DNA from: Falsiroseomonas bella
Lineage (GTDB): Bacteria > Pseudomonadota > Alphaproteobacteria > Acetobacterales > Acetobacteraceae
DNA length: 64,000 bases
Assembly (NCBI RefSeq): GCF_003173615.1
Contig: NZ_QGNA01000004.1
Location: 186,001-250,000, forward strand
Reading direction: 5' to 3'
The translations under genes and the position numbers were made by a program. The first letter of the stretch is position 1. Every line of letters starts with the position of its first letter. The notes beneath the pieces were generated by a model. The model was not told the origin of the DNA. It was given only the letters and a program-made list of their open reading frames with translations, and did not search any database. This document shows positions 33,531 to 43,374 of this stretch, piece by piece.

Positions 33531-34946
33531 ATGAAGGAAAGCCTCGCCCGCCCGCTGGCCGTGCGCGACGCTTCCGCCTGGCGGGCGGAGGCGGTAGCGA
33601 TGCTCGTCCTCGCCTGGCCGCTGGTGCTGACCAATCTGACGCAATTCGCGCTGACGCTGACCGACACGGTTTTCCTCGGCCGGCTCGGCACGCAGGAACT
33701 GGCCGCCGCGACGCTCGGGATGAACCTGTTCTTCGCCGCGCTGGCGCCCTGCTTCGGCTTGGCGATGGCGGCGGCGCCGATGACCGCGCAGACGCGGGGC
33801 CGCGGTCACGGCTTCGTGCGCGGCATGCGGCGTGACGTGCGCGCGGCCTTTTGGGCGGTTGCCGGCGCGACGCTGCCGATCTGGCTGCTGCTGTGGCAGG
33901 CCGAGGCGCTGCTGCTGGCGCTCGGGCAGCAGCCGGCGCTCGCCGCGCTGGCGGGCGATTACGTGCGCGCGCTGATGTGGGGCATGCCCTGCTTCTGCGC
34001 CTTCGTCGCGCTCCGCGGCTTCCTCGCCGCCGAGCAAAGGCCTGGCGCGGCGCTGGTCGTCTCCTGCTTCGGCATCCTGCTCAACATCCCGCTGAACCTC
34101 TGGCTGATCCATGGCGGTCTCGGCGTGCCGCCGCTCGGCGTGGTGGGCGCCGGCATCGCCTCCTCGCTCTGCAACCTGGCGATGCTGGCGGGCCTGCTGC
34201 TGCTGATCGCGCGCGACCGGCATCTGCGGCGCTTCCGCATCCTCGGCCGCTGGTGGCGCTTCGATGCGTCGCGGCTGAAGGAGACGGCGGTGATCGGCCT
34301 GCCCATCGCGGGCTCCATGCTGCTGGAGATCGGCGTCTTCGCCTTCGCCGCGCTGGTCATGGGCTGGATGGGCGCGCTGGCGGTCGCCGCCCATGCCATC
34401 GCGGTGCAGCTGGCCTCGGCCACCTTCATGGTGCCGATGGGCATCGGCCAGGCGGCGACGGCGCGCGTCGGGCTGGCGACCGGTGCCGGCGACCGCGCCG
34501 CAGCCGAGCGCGCGGGCTGGGTCGCGCTGGCGCTCGGCGCGGGCTTCATGGCGTTCTCGGCGGCGCTGCTGATCCTGTTCGGCGGCTGGATCGCCTGGGG
34601 GTTCCTCGACGCCGCCAACCCGGGCGCGGCGGAGACCGCGCGGCTTGCTGCGGCGCTGCTGGTGGTGGCCGGGCTGTTCCAACTGGCCGACGGCGTGCAG
34701 GCCGTGGCCTCCGGCGCGCTGCGTGGGCTGAAGGATACGCGCGTACCGATGCTGCTGGCCGGCTTCGGCTATTGGGTGGCGGGCCTGCCGCTCGGGCTGC
34801 TGCTCGCCTTTCCGGGCGGGCTCGGGCCGGTCGGCGTCTGGATCGGCCTGGCGGTCGGGCTGTTCCTGGTCGCGGGGCTCATGACCTGGCGCTGGCGCGG
34901 TCTTTCGCGCGGCGACCGCTTGACGGCGCGCCGCCGGCCCGCGTGA
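33531..34946 (+). CDS. MATE-family efflux transporter
   Basis: A 471-residue inner-membrane exporter with twelve helices in two repeats, of the NorM type: PLVLTNLTQFALTLTDTVFLGRLG in helix 1-2 and PIAGSMLLEIGVFAFAALVMGWMG at the start of the second half. It expels cationic drugs or metabolites with Na+ or H+ (family knowledge). ATG 33531 follows GAGGAG. The thioesterase gene starts nine bases after its stop, so both may form one transcript with the asparaginase-like gene. Confidence 0.93.
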   Translation: MKESLARPLAVRDASAWRAEAVAMLVLAWPLVLTNLTQFALTLTDTVFLGRLGTQELAAATLGMNLFFAALAPCFGLAMAAAPMTAQTRGRGHGFVRGMRRDVRAAFWAVAGATLPIWLLLWQAEALLLALGQQPALAALAGDYVRALMWGMPCFCAFVALRGFLAAEQRPGAALVVSCFGILLNIPLNLWLIHGGLGVPPLGVVGAGIASSLCNLAMLAGLLLLIARDRHLRRFRILGRWWRFDASRLKETAVIGLPIAGSMLLEIGVFAFAALVMGWMGALAVAAHAIAVQLASATFMVPMGIGQAATARVGLATGAGDRAAAERAGWVALALGAGFMAFSAALLILFGGWIAWGFLDAANPGAAETARLAAALLVVAGLFQLADGVQAVASGALRGLKDTRVPMLLAGFGYWVAGLPLGLLLAFPGGLGPVGVWIGLAVGLFLVAGLMTWRWRGLSRGDRLTARRRPA

Positions 34947-34954
34947 CTGGCGCC

Positions 34955-35389
34955 ATGACGGCGATCTGGCAGCGACAGGTAGACCTCGAGGCGATCAATG
35001 CGCGGCTCCAGCGCGGCGCGGCGGGCGTCTTCGGCATCACGGTGACGGCGCTGCTGCCCGATGCGCTCGAGGCCACGATGCCGGTGGAGGCGCGGCACCT
35101 GCAGCCGATGGGCGCGCTGCATGGCGGCGTCTCGGTGGTGCTGGCGGAGACGCTGGGCACGCTTGGCTGCATCCTGGCGCTGCCGGAGGATCGCCGCGCC
35201 GTCGGCCTGGAGGTGAACGCAAACCACATGGCGAGCGTCGCGCCCGGCCAGGTGGTGACCGCGCTCTGCCGGCCGCTGCATCTGGGCCGCACGACACAGG
35301 TCTGGCAGACGGAGATCCGGCGCGCGGACGGCAAGCTGGCCTGTGTCTCGCGCCTGACCTGCGCGGTGATCGAGGGGAGCATCACGTGA
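34955..35389 (+). CDS. PaaI-type hotdog thioesterase
   Basis: A 144-residue hotdog-fold acyl-CoA thioesterase. The family motif HLQPMGALHGGVSVVLAET contains the catalytic-loop HGG and Glu of the helix; LEVNANHMASV and GRTTQVWQTEI follow as strands. Subgroup 4-hydroxybenzoyl-CoA/YdiI-like. Its stop overlaps the GTG of the next gene (GTGA), showing translational coupling. The physiological acyl group is unknown. Confidence 0.88.
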   Translation: MTAIWQRQVDLEAINARLQRGAAGVFGITVTALLPDALEATMPVEARHLQPMGALHGGVSVVLAETLGTLGCILALPEDRRAVGLEVNANHMASVAPGQVVTALCRPLHLGRTTQVWQTEIRRADGKLACVSRLTCAVIEGSIT

Positions 35390-36396
35390 GCGGCATGTGC
35401 AAACCGAAAGTCGCGGTCATCGGCACCGGCGGCACCATCGCGTCCCAGGGCCGCGGGCCGCTGGACACGCAGGACTACGCCTCCTCCGGGCGGCCGATCC
35501 TGACGGCGGCGGAACTCGTCGCCGGCGTGCCGGCGCTGGCCGAGGTGGCGGATGTCGTGCCCGTGCCCTTCGCCAACATCCCCTCCACCGCGATCGGCTG
35601 GACGGAATGGCGCGCGCTGCTGGCCTGCATCGCCGAGACCAAGGCCGCGCATCCCGACCTCGCCGGCATCGTCGTCACTCACGGCACGGCGACGCTGGAG
35701 GAGACGGCCTATTTCCTCTCGCTGACCCTGCCCGACGAGATGCCGGTGGTGATCACCGGCGCGCAGCGGCCCTTCACCGCGCTCTCCTCCGACGCGCCGA
35801 TGAACCTGGTGGATGCGGTGCGCGTCGCGGCCGATCCCCAATCGCGCGGCCTCGGTGTGCTGGTGGTGCTGAACGACGAGGTGCATGCGGCGCGCGAGGT
35901 GACCAAGACCTCGACCGGTCGCCTGCAGACCTTCCGCAGCCCCGATCTCGGCGCGCTCGGCCATGTGGATGCCGACCGCGTCAGCCTGTGGCGCCGCCCG
36001 GCGCGGCTGCTGCCGATGGCCGAGCATTTCGACGTGCGCGGGATCGAGACGCCGCCGCGGGTGGACGTGACCTATTCGGTCGCGGGCGGCGACGGGCTCG
36101 CGGTGCGCGCCTTCCTCGATGCCGGCGCGCAGGGCATCGTGGCGGCGGCCTTCGCGCCCGGCTTCACCACGCCGGCGGAGCGCGACGCGCTCGGCGTTGC
36201 CATCGCCGCGGGCTGCGTCGTGGTGCTGTCCTCCCGCGCCGGATCAGGCCGCGCCTTCCCGACGCGCCGCTATGGCGAGCAGGGCTTCGTCAGCGCCGAC
36301 AACCTCAACCCGCAGAAGGCGCGCGTGCTGCTGATGCTGGCGCTGACCCGCACCCGCGACCGCGCGGCGATCGCGGAGCTGTTTGCGCGCGCTTGA
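35386..36396 (+). CDS. Asparaginase-like protein lacking the usual catalytic Asp
   Basis: A 336-residue member of the L-asparaginase type I/II fold: GTGGTIAS near the start (catalytic Thr17), a second motif THGTATLEETA, GAQRPFTALSSDAPMN and a Lys in VTKTSTG. Type II asparaginases have THGTDT; here the Asp is Ala102. The Lys and both Thr are kept. This may be a subfamily with another amide substrate. No signal peptide, so cytoplasmic. The GTG start overlaps the thioesterase stop. Confidence 0.85.
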   Translation: MSGMCKPKVAVIGTGGTIASQGRGPLDTQDYASSGRPILTAAELVAGVPALAEVADVVPVPFANIPSTAIGWTEWRALLACIAETKAAHPDLAGIVVTHGTATLEETAYFLSLTLPDEMPVVITGAQRPFTALSSDAPMNLVDAVRVAADPQSRGLGVLVVLNDEVHAAREVTKTSTGRLQTFRSPDLGALGHVDADRVSLWRRPARLLPMAEHFDVRGIETPPRVDVTYSVAGGDGLAVRAFLDAGAQGIVAAAFAPGFTTPAERDALGVAIAAGCVVVLSSRAGSGRAFPTRRYGEQGFVSADNLNPQKARVLLMLALTRTRDRAAIAELFARA

Positions 36397-36405
36397 GCGG
36401 CTTCC

Positions 36406-37251
36406 TCAGCAGCCGCCGGACAACGGCTGCAGTTCCAGCAGCTGGCCGGTGACGGAGAATTCGCCGAAATCCATCACGATCTCGTCCGCCACGCCGTTCT
36501 CGAAATACCGCAGCCCGACCTCGTATTCCGGCTGGCTCGCGCCACTGCCGGCGGCGCCGCGCTCGAAGAAGGCGATGCGGATGCGCGCGGAGGACAGATC
36601 CGCGAGCATCGGGAAGCGCGGCTGGCCCTGCGGCGGGCTCCAGGCGGAGATGATCGTCGTCGTGTCCTGCGCGCCTTCGTCCGTCGTGCCGTCGAACAGC
36701 GGCGCCGTCAGGATGCGACGGCCGGCGCGTGCCGTCTCGATCGAGAGCACGGTGTGGCGCGTCGGCAGGATGGTGCCGGCGGGCAGCTCCTCGGTGCGGC
36801 CGCTGGGCTCTGTGAAGGTGACGCGGCCGCTGCCGTCGGGCTGCAGCGACGCCTCGCCCGCGACGCGCTGGCTCACCGCGCCTTCCGTCGTCTGCGTCAG
36901 GGAGAAGCGCAGGGAGGAATTGTCCTTCGCCTCATAGGTCGCGTAGTCCGAGACGGTCTCGATCTCGCGCCCGTCGCGATCCACGATGGTCATCGTCATG
37001 CGCTGGCGCGTCGCCCAGCCCTCGCAGGCGTCCTGCACGTCGAACACCATCGCGCCGCGCACGCCGGTGATGCCGGAGTTGCGCGCCTCCCCGAGATCGA
37101 GGCGATAGGCGGCGCGATGCGCGGCCATCCGCTTGATGCCCGCCTCCATCGCCTCCGCGCCGACGCCATGGCTCGGCCCCGCCGCCTCCGTCGGCGTGGC
37201 GAGCAGGGCGAGGGCGGCGGCGGCGGCGATCACGGCGTGGCGTGCGGACAT
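36406..37251 (-). CDS. eipB: EipB-like cell envelope integrity protein (DUF1849)
   Basis: A 281-residue periplasmic protein with signal peptide 1-23. It matches the DUF1849/EipB family: MAAHRAAYRLDL, GAMVFDVQDACEGWATRQR and a C-terminal DFGEFSVTGQLLELQPL. Cys76 and the last residue Cys281 correspond to the disulfide pair described for Brucella EipB. EipB binds envelope lipoprotein partners and supports envelope stability in Brucella (known); the same role here is inferred. It lies 26 bp downstream of aspS on the same strand. Confidence 0.88.
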   Translation of the reverse strand: MSARHAVIAAAAALALLATPTEAAGPSHGVGAEAMEAGIKRMAAHRAAYRLDLGEARNSGITGVRGAMVFDVQDACEGWATRQRMTMTIVDRDGREIETVSDYATYEAKDNSSLRFSLTQTTEGAVSQRVAGEASLQPDGSGRVTFTEPSGRTEELPAGTILPTRHTVLSIETARAGRRILTAPLFDGTTDEGAQDTTTIISAWSPPQGQPRFPMLADLSSARIRIAFFERGAAGSGASQPEYEVGLRYFENGVADEIVMDFGEFSVTGQLLELQPLSGGC

Positions 37252-37277
37252 GGCGGCTCCTTCGGCTGCAGCGAGAC

Positions 37278-39086
37278 TTAGGAAGCCTTCGGGCCGGCTG
37301 CACCCTTGGCGGGGGGAAGATCGATGCGGATGGAGAGTTCCTTGAGGCGCGCCGGCTCCACGGTGGAGGGCGAGCCCATCATCAGTTCCTCGCCCTGCTG
37401 ATTCATCGGGAACAGGTTCACCTCGCGCAGGTTCGGCTCCTCGGCCAGCAGCATCACGATGCGGTCGATGCCGGCCGCCATGCCGCCGTGCGGCGGGGCG
37501 CCGTAGCGGAAGGCGTTCAGCATGCCGCCGAAGCGCTCCTCGACGGCCTCGGGCGGGTAGCCGGCGATGCCGAAGGCCTTCACCATGATCTCGGCCTTGT
37601 GGTTCCGGATGGCGCCGGAGGCCATCTCGTAGCCGTTGCAGACCACGTCGTACTGATAGGCCGGGATGGTCAGCGGATCCTTCGTCTCCAGCGCCTCCAT
37701 CTCGCCCTGCGGCATCGAGAAGGGGTTGTGGCTGAAATCCACCTGGCCCGTCTCCTCGTTCAGTTCGTAGAACGGGAAGTCGGTGATCCAGCAGAAGCGG
37801 AAGGCGTCCTTCTCGGTCAGGCCGAGCTCGTTGCCGAGGCGCAGGCGCGTCTGGCCGGCGAATTTCGCTGCGTCGGCCTCCTTTCCGGCGGCGAAGAACA
37901 CCGCGTCGCCGGCCTTCAGGCCGCAGGCGGCGCGGATCGCCTCGGCGCGGTTGGCTTCCAGGTTGCGCGCGATGGGGCCCTTCGGGCCCTCGGCGTCGAA
38001 GGTGATGTAGCCGAGGCCGCCGGCGCCCTGCTCGCGCGCCCATTCGTTCAGCTTGTCGAAGAAGCTGCGCGGGTTGCCGCCGGCGCCGGGCGCGGGGATG
38101 GCCCGCACCACGCCGCCCGAGGCCGCGATCTTCGCGAACAACCCGAAGCCCGAGCCGGCGAAATGCGGCGTCACGTCGCGGATCACCAGCGGGTTGCGCA
38201 GGTCCGGCTTGTCCGAGCCGTAGTCCAGCATCGCCTGGGCATAGGGGATGCGGCGCCAGGGGGTGCCGTCGGCGCCGTCCACCGCGCGGTGGCCCGCGAA
38301 TTCCTCGAAGCAGCCCCGCATCACCGGCTCCATCGTGCGGAACACGTCGTCCTGGGTGACGAAGCTCATCTCCACGTCGAGCTGGTAGAACATCAGCGTC
38401 CGGTCGGCGCGGCCGGCCTCGTCGCGGAAGCAGGGGGCGATCTGGAAGTAGCGGTCGAAGCCCGCCACCATGGTCAGCTGCTTGTACTGCTGCGGCGCCT
38501 GGGGCAGGGCGTAGAACTTCCCCGGATGCAGGCGGGCCGGCACCAGGAAGTCGCGCGCGCCCTCCGGGCTGCTCACCGTCAGGATCGGGGTCTGGAACTC
38601 GTTGAAGCCGGCCGCGATCATGCGCCGGCGGATGCTGTCGATGATCTGCGCGCGCAGGATCATGTTGCGCTGCAGCCTCTCCCGCCGCAGGTCCAGGAAG
38701 CGGTAGCGCAGGCGCAGCTCCTCCGGCGCCTCCTGCTCCTGCGCCACCTGGAAGGGCAGGATTTCGGCCGCGGATTGCAGGACCAGTTCCTTCACGCGCA
38801 ACTCGACGGCACCGGTCGGCAGCTTCTCGTTCACCGTGCCGGGCTCGCGGTCCACCACCTCGCCGGTCACGGTGATCACGCTTTCCGGGCGGAGCCGGTC
38901 GGCCGCGTCGAACACCGGGGAGCCCGAGGGGATCACGCATTGCGTGATCCCATAGTGGTCGCGCAGGTCGATGAAGAGCAGGCCGCCATGGTCCCGCTTG
39001 CGGTGCACCCAGCCGGAAAGCCGGGCGGTCTGGCCGGCATCGGCGGCGCGGAGCGCGCCGCAGGTATGGGTGCGGTAGGCGTGCAT
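37278..39086 (-). CDS. aspS: Aspartate-tRNA ligase
   Basis: A 602-residue class IIb aminoacyl-tRNA synthetase. The anticodon-binding OB fold occupies 1-105 ([21 protein letters not shown]), then catalytic motif 2 around [10 protein letters not shown] and motif 3 [13 protein letters not shown] near the end. Length and the bacterial insertion domain (about 290-420) are normal. Many alphaproteobacterial forms also charge tRNA-Asn, which then needs GatCAB; that cannot be decided here. It diverges from rnd across 107 bp. Confidence 0.97.
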   Translation of the reverse strand: MHAYRTHTCGALRAADAGQTARLSGWVHRKRDHGGLLFIDLRDHYGITQCVIPSGSPVFDAADRLRPESVITVTGEVVDREPGTVNEKLPTGAVELRVKELVLQSAAEILPFQVAQEQEAPEELRLRYRFLDLRRERLQRNMILRAQIIDSIRRRMIAAGFNEFQTPILTVSSPEGARDFLVPARLHPGKFYALPQAPQQYKQLTMVAGFDRYFQIAPCFRDEAGRADRTLMFYQLDVEMSFVTQDDVFRTMEPVMRGCFEEFAGHRAVDGADGTPWRRIPYAQAMLDYGSDKPDLRNPLVIRDVTPHFAGSGFGLFAKIAASGGVVRAIPAPGAGGNPRSFFDKLNEWAREQGAGGLGYITFDAEGPKGPIARNLEANRAEAIRAACGLKAGDAVFFAAGKEADAAKFAGQTRLRLGNELGLTEKDAFRFCWITDFPFYELNEETGQVDFSHNPFSMPQGEMEALETKDPLTIPAYQYDVVCNGYEMASGAIRNHKAEIMVKAFGIAGYPPEAVEERFGGMLNAFRYGAPPHGGMAAGIDRIVMLLAEEPNLREVNLFPMNQQGEELMMGSPSTVEPARLKELSIRIDLPPAKGAAGPKAS

Positions 39087-39193
39087 GGATCGGTCCGGGG
39101 TGCCTGGAATATCGGCGGAAACCGCACCAGCCCGTGCGGGAAGTCAAGCCGCGCGGCTTCCCGGCCCGCCCCCCGGGGCGTAAACCCCCGTCC

Positions 39194-40378
39194 ATGAGCC
39201 GCCGCCCGCCGGCATATGCCGACCTCGTGCCCAGCCTGGTCACCGACACCGCCACGCTCGCCGCCCTGTGCGAACGGCTCCGGCAGGAGCCCTTCGTCAC
39301 GGTCGACACCGAATTCATGCGGGAGCGGACCTATTGGCCCGAGCTCTGCGTGGTCCAGCTCGGCGGCGAGGACGAGGTGGCGGTGGTGGACGCCCTGGCG
39401 CCGGGGCTCGACCTCGGCCCGCTCGGCGCCCTGCTGGCGGATGACCAGGTGGTGAAGGTCTTCCACGCCGCCCGGCAGGATGTGGAGATCTTCCTTCTCA
39501 AGTTCGGGGCGGTGCCGACGCCGCTCTACGACACCCAGATCGCGGCCATGGTGGCGGGCTTCGGCGACCAGGTGAGCTACGACGCACTGGCCCGGGCGCT
39601 GGCCGGGGCGCAGATCGACAAGGCGCACCGCTTCTCGGACTGGACGGCGCGGCCGCTGTCGCCTGCGCAGATCGCCTATGCGGCCGCCGACGTGACCCAT
39701 CTGCGCCGCATCTACACCGGCCTGACCGCCCGGCTGGAGCGGGAGGGCCGCACCGCCTGGGTGGCGGAGGAGATGGCCGCGCTCGCCGACCCCGCCACCT
39801 ACATGCCGGACCCGGAGACGCAGTGGGAGCGGCTGCGCCCGCGCAGTCACAACCGACGCTTCCTCGGCATGCTGCGCGCCGCCTGCGCCTGGCGGGAGCG
39901 GGAAGCGCAGCGGGTGAACATCCCCCGCGGCCGGCTGGTGAAGGACGAGACCCTGCTGGAGATCGCCGCCACCGCACCCGCCACCCCGGCGGAGCTCGGC
40001 CGGGCGCGGGGCATCTCGGAGGGCTTCGCCAAGGGCAAGACCGGCGCCGCCCTGCTCGCCGTGCTGGCCGAGGCGCGGGACCTGCCCGAGGACGCGCTGC
40101 CCGAGGCCCCGCGCGAGCGCAACGGCCCGCCCGCCTCCCCGGCGCTGGTGTCGCTGCTGAAAGTGCTGCTGTCCGCGCAGAGCGAGGCGCATCACGTCGC
40201 GCCCAAGCTGCTGGCGAATGCCGAGGAGCTGGAACGGCTGGCGGCAGGCGAAGCCGACCTGCCCTGCCTGCATGGCTGGCGGCGCGAGGTTTTTGGTGAG
40301 TCGGCGCTGGCCCTGAAGGACGGGCGAGTGGCGCTGGGCGTGGACGGGAAGAAAGTGAAGCTGATCCCGGCGGGGTAG
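39194..40378 (+). CDS. rnd: Ribonuclease D
   Basis: A 394-residue 3'-5' exoribonuclease for tRNA processing. The DEDD residues start with VDTEFMRERTYWPELCVVQ; the Exo II site is in VKVFHAARQD and Exo III in IAYAAADVTHLRRIY. An HRDC domain follows at about 225-300 (LVKDETLLEIA), then a second C-terminal helical region. ATG 39194 was chosen over the upstream open frame because alignment to the family begins here. Length is typical. Confidence 0.95.
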   Translation: MSRRPPAYADLVPSLVTDTATLAALCERLRQEPFVTVDTEFMRERTYWPELCVVQLGGEDEVAVVDALAPGLDLGPLGALLADDQVVKVFHAARQDVEIFLLKFGAVPTPLYDTQIAAMVAGFGDQVSYDALARALAGAQIDKAHRFSDWTARPLSPAQIAYAAADVTHLRRIYTGLTARLEREGRTAWVAEEMAALADPATYMPDPETQWERLRPRSHNRRFLGMLRAACAWREREAQRVNIPRGRLVKDETLLEIAATAPATPAELGRARGISEGFAKGKTGAALLAVLAEARDLPEDALPEAPRERNGPPASPALVSLLKVLLSAQSEAHHVAPKLLANAEELERLAAGEADLPCLHGWRREVFGESALALKDGRVALGVDGKKVKLIPAG

Positions 40379-40387
40379 GGCGATCGC

Positions 40388-40807
40388 TCAGCGCCGTCCG
40401 CGGCGGCCCGTCTTGCGCTTGGCCGGTGCCTTGAACCGCTTTGCCGCCGGGGCGACGGGCATGGGCTGGGCCAGGGGGATGCCGTCCGTTCCGGTATAGC
40501 GCTGGAGCGTCGCGCCGGCTGCGAGGTGCGGATAGGCCTGCGGGCCTTTCGACCAGGTCCTCGCGAAGGCGGCGACTTCGGCGTGATCGTGTCCGCGGAT
40601 GGTCTGGACCAGGGAAAACGCCGCCTGGGCCGGCCGCAACCGCTGTTCGCGCAGCAGGTGCAGGAGCCGTTCGCGGGCCCGCAGGGGACACCAGTCCACC
40701 AGGGCTTCCTGCAGGGCCCGGCGCACCTCGGCGGGCAGTTCCTCATACGCGCGGTAGGGATCGCCCTTCAGCTTGCTGTAGGGCCTGGTCGCCATGCTGT
40801 TGTCCAT
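40388..40807 (-). CDS. DUF6525 family protein
   Basis: A 139-residue basic protein. The core YRAYEELPAEVRRALQEA and VDWCPLRARERL is typical of DUF6525, known mainly from Rhodobacterales and Acetobacteraceae as far as I recall. The C-terminus is very rich in Lys, Arg and Ala (AKRFKAPAKRKTGRRGRR), suggesting nucleic acid contact. No function is known. The start is at 40807, or ATG 40795. Confidence 0.78.
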   Translation of the reverse strand: MDNSMATRPYSKLKGDPYRAYEELPAEVRRALQEALVDWCPLRARERLLHLLREQRLRPAQAAFSLVQTIRGHDHAEVAAFARTWSKGPQAYPHLAAGATLQRYTGTDGIPLAQPMPVAPAAKRFKAPAKRKTGRRGRR

Positions 40808-40955
40808 CGCCGGCTTCTACCGACGGGAAGAGTTTCGGGAAACCGTAGCGAACCGCCTGCTGACCGCCCTACGCCCCTCGAACAGAGGGGCCCGGGGACG
40901 ATGATGGTCCTCGGCCGGGAGCGCCAGGGGCGGCGCCCCTCGCCCATGCCATTCG

Positions 40956-41702
40956 TCAGCCCTTGAAGTGGCGCCGCGTTGCGCCGAGGGCAACGAGGCC
41001 GAAGGCGAACAGGCCGAGCGCGCCCGGCGCGGGGACCACCGCCGGCGGGAAGCTGGGACCGGTGGTGCCCGTGGAGCCTGTGGAGCCGGTGGACCCGGTT
41101 GACCCCCCCGAGCCCGTGGGGCCGCTGGGACTGGTCGGATCGCTCGGGCCGTTCGGGTCACCGGGCGGCGGGGTGATGGGGGGCAGGCTGCCCATCTGGA
41201 AGTAGCCCGCGGGGATCGGCGTGCCGCTGGCGTCCACGAAGTTCAGGTCGGCCGAGGCGCCCTTGATGAAATATTGCTGGTTCGCCCGGTCGTTCGCCGT
41301 GGAGGTCAGGTTCAGGAAGTAGGTCTTGTAGGCGTCGAGCGTCGCCGGCGTGCCGAACAGGAAGTCGATCTCGTTGAACGACTGGCACTGGGCGACCTGC
41401 GCGCAGAAGGCGGCGTTGGTCAGCTCCAGGCTGGCGACCAGGGTGCCGGTGAAGTTCGTCCCTTCATAGACCGTGAGCTTGACCGGCGCGGTGGTGTTGG
41501 AGCCTTCCTTCATGGTGAAGGTGCCGCCGCCGAAGGACCAGGCCGCGCCGGTCGAGATCGTCCAGGTCGTGGAATGGGCCGCGTCGATCTGGGTCTGCGC
41601 ACCCGTGATGTCGGTCTGGATGGCGAAGTAGACCGGGCTGGCCAGGGCGGCCGCCGGGCTGAGGGCGAGCATGCCGAACAGGCCCGAGATGACGAAGCGC
41701 AT
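40956..41702 (-). CDS. Secreted PEP-CTERM-type surface protein
   Basis: A 248-residue protein. Signal peptide 1-21 (AALAS end); a beta-rich domain 25-170 with two Cys (AFCAQVAQCQ); a Gly-Ser-Thr repeat stretch (GSTGSTGSTG, around 193-210); and a C-terminal sorting signal VPAPGALGLFAFGLVALGATRRHFKG split as motif, helix and basic tail. This VPAPGA variant is read by exosortase/archaeosortase-like systems in related organisms (family knowledge). No exosortase is encoded in the window. Probably an extracellular matrix or surface protein. Confidence 0.82.
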   Translation of the reverse strand: MRFVISGLFGMLALSPAAALASPVYFAIQTDITGAQTQIDAAHSTTWTISTGAAWSFGGGTFTMKEGSNTTAPVKLTVYEGTNFTGTLVASLELTNAAFCAQVAQCQSFNEIDFLFGTPATLDAYKTYFLNLTSTANDRANQQYFIKGASADLNFVDASGTPIPAGYFQMGSLPPITPPPGDPNGPSDPTSPSGPTGSGGSTGSTGSTGSTGTTGPSFPPAVVPAPGALGLFAFGLVALGATRRHFKG

Positions 41703-41839
41703 GTCTCATTATCCGTGCAAGTGCGAGGCTTATGGCACGGACGACTGCGAGACGGTCGTGCGGAACTGTCGTGCAGTGGGAGGATTTGCGCGCCGCATTG
41801 TCCTGCGGCACGCGACGTGGCCCGCATGACGAGACCCGG

Positions 41840-43366
41840 TCAGGCCGCCGTGACCTCAACGGTCGCGGGCAGGCCGGTAGCGGCGGCCAGCGCGTCCAGA
41901 CGGCGCTGCACGCTCTCGCCGGCGAAGACGCCGCTGCCTTCGCGCAGCACAAGGCGCAGCTCGCCGCCGACCCGGCGGAGCTCGGTGCCGCCGAGCAGGG
42001 TCGGCGTGCCGCCCGAGAGGGTGAAGGCCAGGCGCAGCGCGGCGCCCAGGATCTCCGCCTGCTTCACCGCGGCGGCGTCGAGCAGCGCGCGTGCCGCGGC
42101 AAGGAACGGCGCGTCGTTCCCGGTCTCGTAGCGCAGCGCGACCACGAGGGCGAGGAAGGCGCGCTGGTGGTGGTCCACGCCGACGCCGGGCTGGCGCAGC
42201 ACGCGGTAGAAGGCATGCTCGCCGCGATAGTCGGGATGGTCGTGGCTGCCGATGTCGGCGATCCAGCACGCGGCCTCGCGCAGCAGCGCGGCGTCCGGCG
42301 TCTCGGCGGGAAACAGCGTGTCGGTCCAGGCGCGCAGCGCCGGGGCGAGGTCGGTGTCGCGGCCGAATCGCGCGGCCAGGTCGCGCCCGGCGGCAAGCAG
42401 CGGGTCCTCCTCCCGCAGGCCGGGCGGCAGCAGGCGGGCGTACCAGCCCTCCCGCAGGCCGTTGGCGCTGAACACCACGCGGCGGGCGCCGGTGGCGCGC
42501 AGCAGGCGGCGCAGCACCACGGCGGCGAAGGGCATGTCCTGCAGGCGCTTGGCCGGCGCGCCGGGCATGCGCTCCAGCGCCTTGCGGTTCGCCTGCGCCA
42601 CCACGCCGGCGAGGTCGCGCGCTTCCTCCCGCGTGATGACGTAGTGATGCACGATGGAGAGCGGGTAGCTGGTCTGCATCATGTGGATGCGCGCCAGTGC
42701 GCGCCAGGCACCGCCCACCAGATACAGGTCGCGGCCCTCGCCGCGCTTCAGCCAGGGCACGCGGGCGAGGTCTGCTTCCACGATGGCGCGCGCCTTCACC
42801 GGATCCGCCCCCGCGCGGTCGGCCAGCCGGATGGCGCCGAGCGGCAGCGATTCGATGCCGCGTGGCTGGCCGCGGTCGAGTTCCACCAGTTCGAGCGAGC
42901 CGCCGCCGAGATCGCCGAGCACGCCGTCGGCGCCGGAGAAGCCGAGCAGCACGCCATCGGCCGAGAGCGCGCCTTCCTCGGTGCCCGAGAGGATGTGGAT
43001 CGGGATGTCGGGCAGGCGGGCCTTGATGGCGGCGATGAAGTCCGGGCCGTTCTCGGCGTCGCGCGCGGCGGCGGTGGCGAGGATCTCCACCGGGTCGGCA
43101 TCCATCGCGGCGGCGATGGCGGCGTAGCGGGCGAGGACGGTGATGGCCGGCGCGATCGCCGCCTCGTTCAGCCGCCCGGTCTGCTGCAGTCCGCGGCCGA
43201 GCCCGAGCACCGCCTTCTCGTTGAAGACGGTGAGCGGGTTGCGCGACGCGCCCTCGAACACCACGAGGCGGACGGAGTTGGAGCCGAGATCCACCACGCC
43301 GAAACGGCGCGGCCTGTCGCGCCGCCGGCGGGAGGCGCGCGGCGGCGTGAGCGTGAAGCTGTCCAT
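41840..43366 (-). CDS. ppx: Exopolyphosphatase, Ppx/GppA family
   Basis: A 508-residue enzyme of the sugar kinase/Hsp70 fold that removes phosphate from polyphosphate or from pppGpp. FGVVDLGSNSVRLVVFE is the phosphate-1 motif; ATAAARDAENG, SGTEEGALSADG and GVLGDLGGGSLELVEL follow. The C-terminal HD-like domain (about 320-500) includes WIADIGSHDHPDYRGEHAF. It starts nine bases after the ppk1 stop on the same strand, a classical ppk-ppx pairing. Confidence 0.94.
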   Translation of the reverse strand: MDSFTLTPPRASRRRRDRPRRFGVVDLGSNSVRLVVFEGASRNPLTVFNEKAVLGLGRGLQQTGRLNEAAIAPAITVLARYAAIAAAMDADPVEILATAAARDAENGPDFIAAIKARLPDIPIHILSGTEEGALSADGVLLGFSGADGVLGDLGGGSLELVELDRGQPRGIESLPLGAIRLADRAGADPVKARAIVEADLARVPWLKRGEGRDLYLVGGAWRALARIHMMQTSYPLSIVHHYVITREEARDLAGVVAQANRKALERMPGAPAKRLQDMPFAAVVLRRLLRATGARRVVFSANGLREGWYARLLPPGLREEDPLLAAGRDLAARFGRDTDLAPALRAWTDTLFPAETPDAALLREAACWIADIGSHDHPDYRGEHAFYRVLRQPGVGVDHHQRAFLALVVALRYETGNDAPFLAAARALLDAAAVKQAEILGAALRLAFTLSGGTPTLLGGTELRRVGGELRLVLREGSGVFAGESVQRRLDALAAATGLPATVEVTAA

Positions 43367-43374
43367 GCCGCCGT

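Noticed and set aside
41733-41750. TGGCAC...CTGC as a sigma-54 promoter
   Set aside because: The GG and GC elements are one base too far apart and it points away from the PEP-CTERM gene start.
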